In this document: one piece after another, positions 36,691 through 49,055 of the stretch
How positions within the stretch are numbered: position 1 is the stretch's first letter
Layout: each line of letters begins with the position of its first letter
Source of the DNA: Prunella strophiata
Taxonomy: Eukaryota; Chordata; Aves; Passeriformes; Prunellidae
Length of the DNA stretch: 64,000 nucleotides
Reading direction: 5' to 3'
Assembly (NCBI GenBank): GCA_036583965.1
Contig: JAZBQD010000001.1
Span: 15,801,892 to 15,865,891 of the forward strand
Made by a program: the position numbers and the translations under genes
The notes under the pieces: generated by a model
The model's database searches: none
The model's input: the letters and a program-made list of their open reading frames with translations, nothing else
What the model was told of the DNA's origin: nothing

Positions 36691-39600
36691 TTTAGTCTTG
36701 TGATTTTATAAGCTGGAACTGTAAAGGCAGTAATTGGTTTTTCTCTTATGAATGCAGAGATCTGTTAGTGCAGCATTATAGTTGAAGTCTGACAGCTGTT
36801 TTCTCATCAAAGCAAAAACATGGCTTTATTCATGTCCTCCCTACTGATGTTGTTGCTGTATCACATCTATGGATTGAGAAAGGAATTTGGCTGAGCATTT
36901 CTACTCCCTTGGCCTGGAAATTGCCATTTAAGAGAAATGTTTATAACATTGAGATCTGTGGTTGTCTTACAGAAATTTCCAGATCTTCTTCTGCAAAGTC
37001 ATTATTGTTTTATTAACAATTACAGAATTTTGTATGCAGAAGTACACTATTTTTATATTCAGAAATACAGTTTGTATTCATAGAGTCAGTGGGATTCCTC
37101 TCACTTTGTGAACAGTTTCAAGCAATGCTTTGTTCAGAGATTAACAATTTGCACTTAAGCAAGAGAGATAAACCATTTTTCAGCTACACCCATGTGAAAT
37201 GAAAGCAGCAGTCAGTGCAGGGGAGGGAAGGGGTCCTAACTGAAATCCAGAAGTTACACTTGACTTGTTAACTTTACAAAAGCAAATTTTCTTTTCAGCT
37301 GATAGCATGTTTGCAGCATAGAACCCCAAATTTATGAATGCCAAAACAAGTCTGCTCAAAGCAATTGATCACTTACTGAACTATACTTAGAATCATGAGA
37401 GTGGGTTTGAAATAAGGTTTAAGCCCATCTGAAAATACCTTTTTTAAGAGGCAGGTTGAGAGTGGTCATTGAGAACTGTCTCTATTTTAAAGTAACAACA
37501 TAGCATGTAAATTATACTGCAGTTATGTGTAGCATTTGGGCTGTGAACTGTGTGCTTAGTTGTAGGTGGAAGGTTGATGCTTCTTTCTGTTTCATTTTCA
37601 TAGCCAACAGCACTGTGTGAGAATACACAATGTCTTGTAACCTTTTGGCTGCTCCAGCTTTGGGAGCAGCATTTGAAGCATTCTAGAAGAAGAGGTGTGA
37701 AAGTTCAGCTGCCTGCATAATTCCTGCATGAACTCACTTCAGTGGCACATTGCTCATGCAGGGTTACATTTCAGCTGAGGACACAAATCTGACATCATGT
37801 AGCAAAAATACTTAAATTGAGGAAAATCAGCTGTGGATTTTTAGGACTGAATTCTCTAAGCAAAGTCTGTGGGAGGTATAAGGCCCTACCTCTTAATGGT
37901 TTCTCACTAAAATAATCCAGATCAAAACCATCTCATTAAGTGAGGTGGCACAGTGGAAATTAGGATTATAGTTTTAAAAATGTAGTATTTACAGGGAGCT
38001 AAACAGGTGCTGGATTTCTAATACATGTCATCTGCTGCTAATGGGGCCTGATTCATGTTCCATTACTCAGTGTTGGTCAGAGGAGGTGGAGTCACATTGA
38101 ATTACAGCTGATGGGGTTCTTGTAGGAAGCAAAGCTGGAGGTAGAGCTGCGCTCTACCAAGTGCTGCTTTAGAAGTTGATTCTTAAAGTTGGTGCTACTA
38201 CTGCAGAATTAGGTACAACTCAAAACCAAGTGAGGTTTCATGATGTGGCCTAATAAGGGAAAGTACATTTGGCTGCCCTGGAGCTGCCTAGCTGGAGACT
38301 GCTGCTCTGAGTCATAGGCTCTCTTTGTTTCCTCTGTTGCTCAAGACTAAACTACACCCAGTCCAGCTTATGTGTCTGGACACATCAGCACAGCTGCAAA
38401 TCCTGCACACGGGCTGGGAGGCAGGGAGTGGCCAAGGAGGAAGCAGCTGAAGATTGCCACTCATTCCCTGTGAGCTCCTGACCTGCTCTGTGCAGAGCCT
38501 GTTTGCTGCCTTTCTCTTGGTACCAGGGATGTGTGGAGCTGGCAGAGGAGGGGAAGGGGATTGAGTCCTCCTCCTCTTGCCTTTCTGCAGGATCGTGGTA
38601 CCTGCTTCTGTGCTTTGCCCCTGGGTGACAGCTGGAAACTTGGCTTTCAAACTCAAGTAGAAAGCACTTAGAGGAGTTTAAAACCATAGGAATTATACAA
38701 CCTTACTTCTCAAATACAGCCATGCACAGCAAACAGCAGCTGTGCTGTTGAATGCAAGGTTTTCAAATGCATGGTGCATTTGCAGTAGCCATTTCAAAAA
38801 ATTGAACAAATGTCAAGCAATGCAATTTACTCAAAAGCCAACGATCCCCTGTCAGTGAAAGGCACTGATTCAGCTCATTTGAAAGTGGCAGGAGGGATAT
38901 GAAAAGCCTGTACATGGAACCACAGTAAAAGCTTAGGCTATTTTCTGATTGCACTATCTTGTCCAGCTAGTGCTATTTTAAATGCCAGTAGTGGCCTGTT
39001 CTCTATATTTAAACCCTCACAGCAGCAAGGCATTGTGTTTCCTGTAAATATAGCACTTTGACTATTTACTTACAGACTGCCAAACCATGCCATGCCCTGA
39101 GGAAGGGGCAGCACTTACATTGCCCCCAGGAGCAGGGTGAGACAGGAATTGGTGTCCAGTTCCTCTCCAGAGGGAGGGACAGACCCTTTATCTGGGATTT
39201 GTTTTGCTTTCAGCTTGATGTTGGCTCAGCTGTGTTTGCAGGCAAGGTGGGGAAGGAAAGGGGTACAAAGCACACTCCACCCAGCAGGCAGGAAAGCAGC
39301 ACAGCAGTTTATAGAGGCAGATTCTGCCCCTGCACCTCAGGCCAAGGTAAGTCCTGATCCAGTGAGGGTATCTCTTTTAAAAATAATTATAATAAATAGC
39401 TTCTGGTGGCTGGCATACAGCTGCTGAAGAGGACAAATTTCAGTCAAGGTGTGCTTATGAGAAGGTTTTAATTTGCTATGTTTTCAGTCTCCCTCCTTAA
39501 ATATTCAAGTCTTGATCTTTTAAATTACTCAGGTAACCAAATACAAAGCACTATATAATGAATTTATCATGACTTACACAAACATGGAGAAAAATTGGCT

Positions 39601-42600
39601 TAGACTGAAGGTCTAGTAATGGGCAATAATTTCTGTGCTTTTGGTCCTGTTTTGTCCAAGAAATAAAATGCAGATGTCCTAGAAACAAATCTTAGTGCTG
39701 TAAAAGTTGAATATCATAAAATTTTGGGTTTGTTACAAAAGCCAGCAGTAAAACAGTTTTTTCTGACAGAAACAAATCCAGCCCTTCTGGGCCACTTGGG
39801 TAAAGGAGCCCTTCAGGAAAAACTAATCTGAGCTCAGCACTTGCTGTGGAATAGAGATTGAAGCCAGAAGTTAACCATACAAAATACCATTTCCTGGAGC
39901 CTTACTGTAAATATTAAAACTCCAAAGCCAAACTTCTCTGAGTAGATACAGTACAGCCATTAATGAAATGTGAACACAATCATTTTAGCATTTAGCAAGC
40001 AGTGGCTTTATTGGCACTCTCACCTATTTATGTGCAATGGTGCAGGAGAGCCAAATGAACAAGTGTGTTTAAACTCTTCTCTCTTAAGATAAATCTTTTG
40101 CTTAAAGATAAATGAGTGACACTGAGATCCATTGGCCTGGCTGCACAAGAGAAACAGCCAGGACTGGGTAATTTGGGTTCCTGAGCTCTGCCCAAAGAAC
40201 ACATCCGTAGGATTGTGCAGGGGATCAGTCCCTGTGCCTGTGAACCACTGAGGGAGCCTGGATGGTCTGTAACTCTAGAGATCAGTGTAACTGAATGCCA
40301 GCCCCTCTAATCCAGAGCAAGAGTTATTTTAAGATGGACAGGAGGCTGCTTACAAAGCAGGGGAACACACCAATTCTCACTCAAACACCTTTCCCGGATC
40401 TATAAATATGCAGCTTAAAAGAATAAAGAGGCTACTTCAGTTGTTCCTGCTGGAATTTCCACTCCAGAAGTTGGAAATCTGCATGAAAGCAAGGAACAGG
40501 TCCAGCCAGCCTTTAGCTTCCATATGTCCCTGCTCCAGCAAATTGCAGGGCAGGCAGAAGTGGAGGATCTTACATCAAATTTCAGACTGTAAGAAGAAAA
40601 CCACATTTGCCACATACATTTCAGAAAATAATTCCAAAGGGCATTGATCTGTAAGGACACACTTCATGTTTCAGGATTAAAAATGTAATCTGGATTTCTT
40701 CACCCCTGGTTCTTTACATTTGACATCTATTCAAGGACTGTGCAATGTTCTCTGACAAGTGCCACAACAAACACAGAAATCACTGATAGGATTTGCACTA
40801 AAGGATAACCTTGTTGGAAGTCTTGGGAAAAAGGCTGGAGATAGAGAGGAAAAGAATTAAGTCCTAACGAAATATGGTGCCTGTGTTAGGAATGAGGTGA
40901 GCAGGCAAGAAAATGTAACAAACTTTGAAGTATTACTACTTATATCTACTCAGTGGATAGATGATTCATCTGACTTCACAAATACAAAATAAATTTTAAA
41001 AATTGGGGGTTACCTGAGTTTTAAAACAGAAATAAACTGAATTTAGCAGCAAAGGGGCTATGGAATTTAGCCTGTTTTTCACTGCATTTCTGCAGCCCCT
41101 GCCAGTGAACAGATGAGATTTGCAAAATCATCCACATGGGTTACTTGAAGCCCTGATTTATTGCTTTTCATCATTTTGTGAACTTTGAGTTCTCATCCAT
41201 TTCTGTCTTGTCAGGAAAGCTCTGCTCCTTCCATTTGCAGAAATGAGCAGTGTCTGGAATAATTCCCTTGTGCGTTTCCCACAGGGTTGGCAGGCAGATA
41301 ATGTGGTTTTTTTTTCTGCAGCCCATACTGATCTGTGGCAAAGAATAGGAGTTGTCAGCACTCTGTCTTGCCACTCCAAGTGCACAGCTCACATTGTAAA
41401 ATCTGTTAGTGAGAGCCATAATGTTTAACCCCGTGCGAGCTTTCCTGTTTTATTTAAATCAAGATGAAAGCAAGGAAAACCTAAAGCAGTTTTGCCCAGC
41501 AGCCACACAAACAGAAATTCTTACTTCCAAAGGACAGATGAAATGATTACACACATCCCTAGCTGGGCATTTCAGTAGTGTTGGTGAGTACTTGGTCCCC
41601 AGGACCTTCCCTCATGTCACAATTGATGGTGAGCTCCTGTCTCATCTCCATTCCTGCTCTCCCCAGCTGCCTTTCCACAACCATGAAATGTTTCTTTCCC
41701 CTGGCCTATTACCACTTAGAAAAAAGAGCAAGATAGAGCATGTCAAGATTTCTCTTAAAAAATTTAGAGAGTTTGGTCAAAAAAAGTGCTGGGAGTTCAA
41801 CTCCAACCTCTCTCATCAATTAAAGGTGATCTTGACCTTGAGCCAATAAACTCAAACATTAATCAAGGTTTCTGCATGACTGCATGCCCAGTATAAAGCC
41901 AGCTCTTTTAGAAGGAACATGCCTGGAAGCATGAAAACAAGGCATCATGGTAACTGCAAATCAACCCAAATTGGGCTTCTCTCCACCCAAGAGTGAAATC
42001 ATCCAGTGTGCTTTAAAACTTTGGAAATTTGCACTATGGCAGATGGAAGCATCTGCTGGTGCTGAAAGCACACTGAAGCACTACCAAATTTTAAATGGCC
42101 TTATTTCTTTCATTTGGTTCCTAAGATTGTTAACTAGCACCCTGACAAAGATTAAATCTTGTACATCAGAGGTATCTTTTCATTATAAAGAGTAGTTACT
42201 TCAATATGCTACTCTGTGAGAAATAAAAGTATCAGGACTGAAGTTTGGCTGCATGGATATATTAGATTACACTCAATAAAGGATATAAGGTAGGGTTGGA
42301 TAACAATATCATAAACAAATATTGGTGCCTAGAAACAGCAGGCAGAGACACATTAAAATATTTAAGGTACCTTTAATATTAACTACCTAGCAACAAGTCC
42401 CTGATTACTTCAAGGAAAATAGGCACTACTGGAGAAGGCAGGAATCATAGCAATTATTATTGTTATACCTTTTTTCCCCCCTCAGTAACAATTAGACAGG
42501 TAAGTCTTGTTATATAACATACAATTACCTGCACAGGGAATCCCTGCCTTAAATAGTTTGTGCTTGACTGTGCTAAGAAAGAGACACAGATGTGAAATTA

Positions 42601-45005
42601 GAGGATGTGGATTTGATAGAGCTGAGAAACTGCACGGCTGAGCTCTGGTTCTCCCTGTGCCTCAGATTTACAGTGTGAGCCCCTCTGTGTGCACATCCCT
42701 GTTTTGGGATTGCAGTCAGAATCTAAAATCTCCAGCTGTGGCACAGGAGCCTGAGGCACCTCACAGGATGTCATCTGATGAGAGAACCAGGGCAGGGTGT
42801 GGGTCTTGATGCCTCAGGTTTGAGCTTTTCTATTTTTCAGATTCTGTTCTGCTTTAGTGTGTGGGGCTGGGCTTCATATCAGGGGATGGTGAGCTCTGTG
42901 CACAGAGCAGGGAGACAAAACAATTCCTGCTCCAGCTGGGCACCAAGGACAAATGATCCAAATCTCAGCCCAAGAGCACAAACAGCGTGGGCTGAGGAGA
43001 GAAAAACAAGCAGGGTGGGACTGCAGGGGCTAAAGCTGGAATGGGACAATGAACTCCAAGGTGCAAATGGAGCAGAACTGATCCAAGTGAGACCCCCGTG
43101 CCTGGTTGTGCATTTTGGGACCATTTTGGTTCATCTGGGGTGCAGCCCTGGCTGGGCTCTGGTGCTGCCCAAGGTGGATCCACGGAGGCCTCCTAAGAAA
43201 TCCCTGCTTTATTCAGCTCTGTCTGGTCTCTGTTCAGCTTCCACAAGGCATCAGCCTCTCCTCCCGGGGCTCTGATGTCACCAGACCTGCCCGAGTGTCA
43301 CCGCCAGGGTCCCAGCGCGGCGCTGCCACCTCCCTGCAGCACCACTGCCCCTCCCAGGCACCAGAATTTCCTCCTGTGTGCTGGAAAAGCAGAAGGACCG
43401 TGATGGAAAATGGTTTCCTGCAGCAGTGAAGAGAATTTTCCCACCTTGCACGTGCCCACAGTGCTGGCAGGTGCTCCCCAGCGGTGTGGGCAGGCTCTGG
43501 GGGATGCCTGCATTGCCAGGGTTTCTTTTCAAGGCTTATAAAAGGTGTCAGGTTTGCACTGGGGGCCTTGGGGTCCTGCACTTCCAGTTTTAATAAACAA
43601 CACTGACATATCCAGCATTTTAACAGGGGATGCTTTGAGATTTGGCTTCCAAGCTGGGTTTTGTAGAGTCCCTGCTTGCAAATGAAACTCTTGATCTTCA
43701 CATAAAACCAATAAACATTTCCAGTCTGGGACATACATGAAGATAATTACCTCAACCCAGGCATTAGAGTTTGTTTCAGTCTATAAACCCAAAGGAAAGC
43801 CATTGGCTCATTTCTGCACCTCTTTATTCCATAACCACAGCTCTAATCCTCATTCCAGATCTCAAAATCACCCACAGCCCTAATCCATCAATCTCAAAAC
43901 AAATACAAGCCTGCAGATTCAGAAAGAGCAAACCCAGAATTTTTCCAGCAGCTCTTCTGGAATGAACACAAGCAGCAGCTCTTAATTTCCTGCAGGCTTG
44001 AAACTGGGCACAACCTAGCTGAGGGAAAGGATGGTAAATTGAAGTGGAAAAAGCACTGGGGAAGGTGTGGTTTCAAATACCTTGCTTGCAGTGACACCTG
44101 CTTTTGAGATTAGTGAGCAGCTCAGCGTTGGTGTGATGGGCCTGGCTTTTCTGCAGGAGAGAATGAATTAGCCAGCTGCAAACCAGGCCCTGTACCAAGG
44201 GTCACCCAGAAAAAGTTTGCAAATTTTACTCACTCACTTGAATTTGTGGTTTTTATCAAATGAGGAATGCAGAATTGAGACATCTTTATTATTTGTGAGT
44301 GTGTATTGTACTTTCCTCTGATAAATCTGATAAAAGTTATCTCTTCACCATAAGTGATCCTTTCTTAGTTTAATTACATTAAAATTAAACATATGCTCTC
44401 AGATTTTTACAGAGAGGCTTAAAGCATTTTTCTTTATAATTTATTCACATTTTGTACCATCCAAGCTACATTACCAGGAGGGTAAAATTCTCTTAGTGTC
44501 ACATGGTGATATTTTTACTTTTTGTCCCTCAGATTTCCATTGGGAGCTCTGAGTCTCCAGTAGTTGTTGATGAAGCCTGATCCATCCCCTCCTGCTGCTT
44601 CTTTTCCTGTGGCTCTCCTCTCAGGGGCAGGAGATTTAAGGAGCTTTTTGTGCTTCCAATTTCCCTGTCCTCCCTGGTGGATTTTCTGTCTCAAGGACTG
44701 GACAGCCAAATCTTCCTTTGCTTCCAGAAGTTGGAGCAGAGCCTGAATATATTTATGTAAATGACAGAGCCAGAAAAGACTCAATTTTTGTATTAGCTCA
44801 AATGGACATTTCCAGTGTGACTGAAGCAGGTCATCTGCAGAAGGCACATCTTGGCAAAACAAAACCCCAAGAGTCTGTCAGATTTAAAAATCTAAACTCC
44901 TGAAGTTCCTTGGGCTTGATCTGAGACGTTTGTTCCTAACTAACATGTTTTGTTACTCTGATAAAGGCAAAATCCACTCAGTGGAAGAACATAACAGTGC
45001 CAGTG
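36691..45005. other. BAG3-INPP5F intergenic DNA, left part
   Basis: More than 8 kb of AT-rich DNA without a supportable gene. I found no CR1 or LTR body here. The segment at 42.8-43.5 kb is richer in GC but not in CpG. A minus-strand open frame of 115 codons at 44515-44862 has an acceptor-like CTTCTGCAG near its start. It is treated in the findings as a weak exon candidate. Confidence 0.6.
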
Positions 45006-45168
45006 AGTGGTAATTCATCATACAGATTTTGAGATGGGGACATTCAGGTTAGCTATGAGAAGAAAATTTTTTCACTCTCTGGGTTCTGAGGCTTTGGGAA
45101 TTGGTTGCCCACAGAGATGGTGGAGTCACCATCCCTGGAAGTGTTCAAGAGGAGCTGGGTGTGTGTCA
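45006..45168 (+). mobile_element. CR1 LINE 3' region, left half of interrupted copy
   Basis: The words 'ttcactctctgggttctgaggctttgggaattggttgccca', 'gagatggtggagtcaccatccctggaagtgttcaagaggagctggg' (here in pieces) are the standard avian CR1 sequence before its 3' end. The copy stops at about 45168 and resumes at about 45470, so an insertion separates the halves. Confidence 0.85.
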
Positions 45169-45470
45169 CCCTGATTTTTTAAGTTTCTCTAAAGCCTTCT
45201 GATGTTCACATTCTTGTGCAGAACTTTCTCACACACTTTTTGTAAATAACTTATTGTTTTGTCTTCCTCTATGGGGGAAGAGCAACTTGATGGACTGTTG
45301 GGTTGTCCAGTGGCATTGAGGAGGTGGCACTGTCACCCTCCAATGACACTGGCATTTCAGAAATCTATAAATGGAGTCAGAATTCAATAAACTTGCTCTT
45401 TTTGCTCTCTCACACCTTGCAAAGAGCTGCTGTCCACGTCGTGTTGTTTGTGTCCTACAGCAACAGAGAT
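45169..45470 (+). mobile_element. Solo-LTR-like insertion within CR1
   Basis: About 300 bp interrupt the CR1 copy. The left edge starts TGTCACCC. Inside are TATAAAT at 45366-45372 and AATAAA at 45386-45391, followed by a CT-rich stretch. This combination is typical of bird endogenous retrovirus LTRs. No internal gag, pol or env sequence is present, so it would be a solo LTR. A possible short target duplication (GTGTG and ATGTG) is imperfect, so the edges are approximate. Confidence 0.5.
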
Positions 45471-45555
45471 GTGCTTTGGGGTTCAGGGGTGGGCAGCTGG
45501 GCTGGATCATCTGGAAGGTCTCTCCCAATCCTGACAATTCAGTAATTCTGTGACT
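45471..45555 (+). mobile_element. CR1 LINE 3' tail, right half of interrupted copy
   Basis: The sequence resumes with a degenerate 'gggctggatcatctggaaggtctctcccaatcctgacaattcagtaattctgtgac' (given here only as a description of its order), the CR1 3' terminus. It completes the fragment seen at 45006-45168. Confidence 0.8.
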
Positions 45556-45560
45556 CCACA

Positions 45561-46230
45561 TGGGTGCACCAAGAGAACGATCCAATAGAGCATCAGCAGT
45601 GCCACGGGTCTCTCATGTGTCTCAAGAGACCCCAATGTGTGTTAGAGTCTCTGTGTCCCAGCTCAAGAACCAAAGAAGGAGTCAGGACTCTTCATTTGTG
45701 ATCTCCAAGGTTGTTTATTTCTCCTTATCTAACAAATTTTCTCCCTGACCAGCCCAGGTCTGTTCAGCAGGTCAGTCTGAGGCACGCTGCCCACCTCTGG
45801 GGTGGTGTTGTCTTTTTATACGAAAAACTACCTGTACATTATTTACAGTTATTTTCCAATACCCATCACCTGTGTTACACAGTCCAACTCTACTCTAAAC
45901 CAATCCAAAAGTGCCACCATCACCCAGAAGATGGAGGCTGTGAAGAAGGAGAAAGAAGGACAGAACACACCCAAATTCCTCCATCTTGACCCCCAAACCC
46001 TCATTCTAAAAAACCCCAAAATTCTACTTTTCCACCCTGTGATAAACTAATTACTACTCTACTTAATTTCTTTGGCTTGCAACTCTTCATATAAGGTTGG
46101 TAATTTTTTCCATGGCTCAGGATCAAAGGCACAGGGGTCTTGGGCTCTGTGCCAAGGTCTCTGAGCCCCCTGCCAGGGGCTGCAGCCATCCAGGGCAGCC
46201 AGAGGGATGTGCTGGGCTCTGACACATCAG
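45561..46230 (-). mobile_element. Solo LTR of a bird endogenous retrovirus, minus orientation
   Basis: On the minus strand a TATA box (TATAAAAAGA, complement of 45811-45820) is followed about 90 bp later by a poly(A) signal AATAAA (complement of 45714-45719). The element ends GGTGCACCCA next to the CR1 tail. This is U3-R-U5 order. No retroviral coding sequence accompanies it, so it is a solo LTR. The right edge near 46230 is approximate and I could not confirm a target-site duplication. Confidence 0.6.
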
Positions 46231-46259
46231 GGTTAAACCCAGAGGGTGACAAAGCCTTC

Positions 46260-46540
46260 CCCAGGGCCACCCGTGCCGGTGACAGCTCCGCCATGACGTC
46301 AGAGCCCCGTGACGTCATAGCGGCTGGCGGCCGGCAGGGGGCAGCAGCGCCCCGCGGATGGCGCCGAACCCGAACCCGGCGGTTTTGACAGAAAAACGGG
46401 GCGTGACGTCACAACCACCCCGGGACCGGGACCGGCCCTGAGCTGCGCTCGGCCGGACGGGGAAGGCAACGCTTGTGTCGGTCCTGGGGCACATAAACGT
46501 CATTTTGGGCTCAGCACATAAACGTCATTTTTGGCTCAGG
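46260..46540. promoter_or_regulatory. Intergenic CpG island with three CRE octamers and a CTCF-like site
   Basis: A compact CpG-rich block lies about 10 kb from BAG3 and 11 kb from INPP5F. It contains perfect TGACGTCA palindromes at 46294-46301, 46310-46317 and 46404-46411. A CTCF-type word CCGGCAGGGGGCAGC is at 46331-46345. A 25-bp direct repeat (46490-46514 and 46515-46539, one mismatch) holds AACGTCATTTT, a CRE half-site, in each copy. Such an arrangement is that of a CREB/CREM/ATF promoter. No known gene starts here, so it may serve an unannotated noncoding RNA or act as an enhancer. It directly abuts the minus-oriented solo LTR. Confidence 0.65.
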
Positions 46541-46646
46541 TGTTGCTCTTAGAGGTGACTGAACCCTTCAGAACCTCAAAACTGCAAAATAAGAGCAGGA
46601 CTGAAGCAGTCCCGGTGCTTTGTGTCAGTTGTTTTTCTTTTTACAG

Positions 46647-46740
46647 ACTGGGAAGATGTACTGTGAGGAGCAGCAAGATGTAATAATAATAATAATAATT
46701 TCAGCCCTGCTTTTAAATAAAGTGCTGCCTGAAGTGAAAG
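46647..46740 (+). ncRNA. Possible short terminal exon downstream of the CRE island
   Basis: A pyrimidine tract plus ACAG (to 46646) forms a good splice acceptor. It is followed within 70 bp by a poly(A) signal AATAAA at 46716-46721. An (ATA) trinucleotide run lies at 46680-46699. With the CRE island just upstream this could be the last exon of a small spliced noncoding RNA. Possible donors are CAG-GTGTTG near 46539 and GAG-GTGACT near 46553, both mediocre. This is inference only. Confidence 0.15.
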
Positions 46741-48685
46741 GCTAAGCTAACAATCTCCGACCAGCATTGGTATAGCTACACCTTGATTTCTGAAAAACCC
46801 ATTTTGAAAGGGCAGGATATTAAAATCACAGTACAATCTATTCAGTAAATGTTTCTTTTGTTGAGGGTGCTCTTGGTCCAAGCCAGGCTGGGTCAGAATT
46901 CATATAAAACACTTTTTCCCTGAGAGGAAGTGATTGCACATCCCTTCAGAGTGACTTATGTCACCAAGAAAAGCTGCCAAGGAGCCACAGACTGTCTGAC
47001 TCTAAGGATTGCTCCAACTTTTATGATTTGACAGCTGAGACAGCCTTCCCTTGAACAAATTGGGCTGTAAGAAAAAGACATGTAAGGCATGTCACATAGA
47101 GCAAAAATTGGCCTTTGCATGATGGAGTAGTGTCCACATAAATTAATCCAATTATCACAATTGTTGGGGATTATTTATTCACCTGATTTCCATCTCAGGG
47201 AACTTTGCATGCTTTTGTGTGTACTTATGTAGTGTTTTAATTACCTGATTCCAAAGTGCTTTCCAGCCATGAAATACTCCATGGGCATAGGTCATGTGCC
47301 CATTATTCCAGTTTACAAGTAGCACAGGGAATTATTTGAATGTCAGTTATATAACCCAGTGGTGTTGATTCCCAGTGCTCCCCAAATCCTTTCCCCACAG
47401 GCATTATGAAGCTGTGGCAGAACATAAATTTTTCATTTTATCTTTCTTAAACTGAATCAAATATATTAAACAAAACTGATATTTAAAATTAAATACTCTG
47501 ACTGAGAATCAAACCTATGACCACAGTTGGTTTTGTTAGTATTGTGTTTGCTTTTGGATGCTGTGTTTGATTAAGAGTAGGACAGGAGCTCCTATTTTTA
47601 GGATTGTTAGCAAATTTAACTGGAGTTTGTGTTTATTTTTTTCACTGTAATTACCATTGCAGCTTGAGGCAAATCAAATCAGCCAAACAGAACAATTGTT
47701 TGTGTGATGCACCAGCTGGTCTCAGAAACCTCATTTCAAACTGGTTTAGTTGAGCAGGAAAGTTATTTGGGGACTTGCTCATGTTAATTTCTCATTTTTT
47801 GGGGTGGGTTTTTTGGCACATTCAGGGCTGCTTTTTCTGTAAAGAGGTAAATATGTCTGAGGGGGGAGAAATGGAATGACAGCTTTTTTTCTCTCTTTTT
47901 TTCCCCTTTTTCCTTCCACAGCGCACAACAGCTATCTAGGAAAAATATAAAAAAGCATTGATAAATGGCACAGAAAGAAACAAAACTCTTATGAAGGAGG
48001 CATTCCTTTCTTAACTAAATAAATTGAGAAGCTGTGGCCCAAACCTTCTGGTGAAGTATCTGCAGCCTTAGGGAAGTGCTGGAATCCACTGGCCTGAAAT
48101 GTGACAATTTCCCAAGGGGCTCTGGATGCCCAAGCTCAATTTGCACAATATTTCTAAGGAGGCAGTGACCTCACCAGAGCTGCACACAGGACATGACATG
48201 AAGCCCCTTGTTCAGAAGGCTCAGAACCCAGCAGGAAGAGGCACAGAAAGCAAAGAGGGTTGGGTAGGATGGATGTTGCAATTTCTTGCAGCTGGCAAGT
48301 ATTTGCAGTGGGATTGCTACAGAAACTTCTGCTGCTGCTTGACAGATTGGCAGAAACTTCTGCTGCTGCTTGACAGATCCGTGCATGAGACAAGAAAAGC
48401 AGGGAATGGGTAAAAGAAGGTTAAAGAAATGTGGAAAAGGCCAAAGAGAATTGAGATTCATAAAAATTAGGGTGCAGCAAATCTTTGTAGGTTGTAAATA
48501 GGAAGAGATCACATTACCTCGTTCCTGTCTTGCCTAACCTGTTCTTAAACAACAGCAGCAGTGGATAGTGCCCAGATAATGTCACTGATTTCCAGGCCTC
48601 TTTAGCCAAATGCTTTGTTTCTAACTCATTCTTTGTTTGTCTTCCTGTGGTTATGCTCAGTACTTGTATTTTCTGGAAGAAGACT
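46741..48685. other. Intergenic DNA between CRE island and CR1
   Basis: AT-rich single-copy-looking sequence without a supportable gene. It contains a 31-bp direct repeat with GCTGCTGCTTGACAGAT at 48320-48381. No transposon signature was recognised before the CR1 element on the right. Confidence 0.55.
48320..48381. repeat. 31-bp tandem duplication
   Basis: Two adjacent copies start cagaaacttctgctgctgc and continue through ttgacagat. They are offset by 31 bp and near identical. Confidence 0.85.
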
Positions 48686-48689
48686 TGGG

Positions 48690-49055
48690 ACTGATGGGCC
48701 TCAAAATGAAAAGACTCAGGGGGGAACCTTTTCAATGTGTGTAAATGCCTGAAGGGAGGAAGAAAAGGAGAGGGGGCAAGAATCTTCTCATGGATATCCT
48801 GTGAAGGGACAAGAGGAAATGGCTGCAAACTGAAATACAGGAAATTTCACTTAGAATTAAGAATTTTTATTTTTCTGTGAAGGTGGTCAAACACTGGCAC
48901 AGATTGCCCAGAGTAGGGGTGGAGTCACTGTCTTTGGAGATACCCAAACCCCTCTGGACATGAACCTGGACAATGTTCTCCAGCTGATCCTGCTGTGAGC
49001 AGAGGGCTTGAACCACAGGGACCTTTCAGCCTCCACCATTCTATGGTTCAGCAAC
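48690..49055 (+). mobile_element. CR1 LINE 3' end, about 365 bp
   Basis: Consecutive words identify it as the CR1 terminal region: 'gactcaggggggaacctttt', 'gtaaatgcctgaagggagg', 'gggacaagaggaaatggctg', 'caaactgaaatacaggaaat', 'cactggcacagattgcccag', 'cctctggacatgaacctgg', ending 'ccaccattctatggttc'. It is 5'-truncated, as most CR1 copies are, and in plus orientation. Confidence 0.9.
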
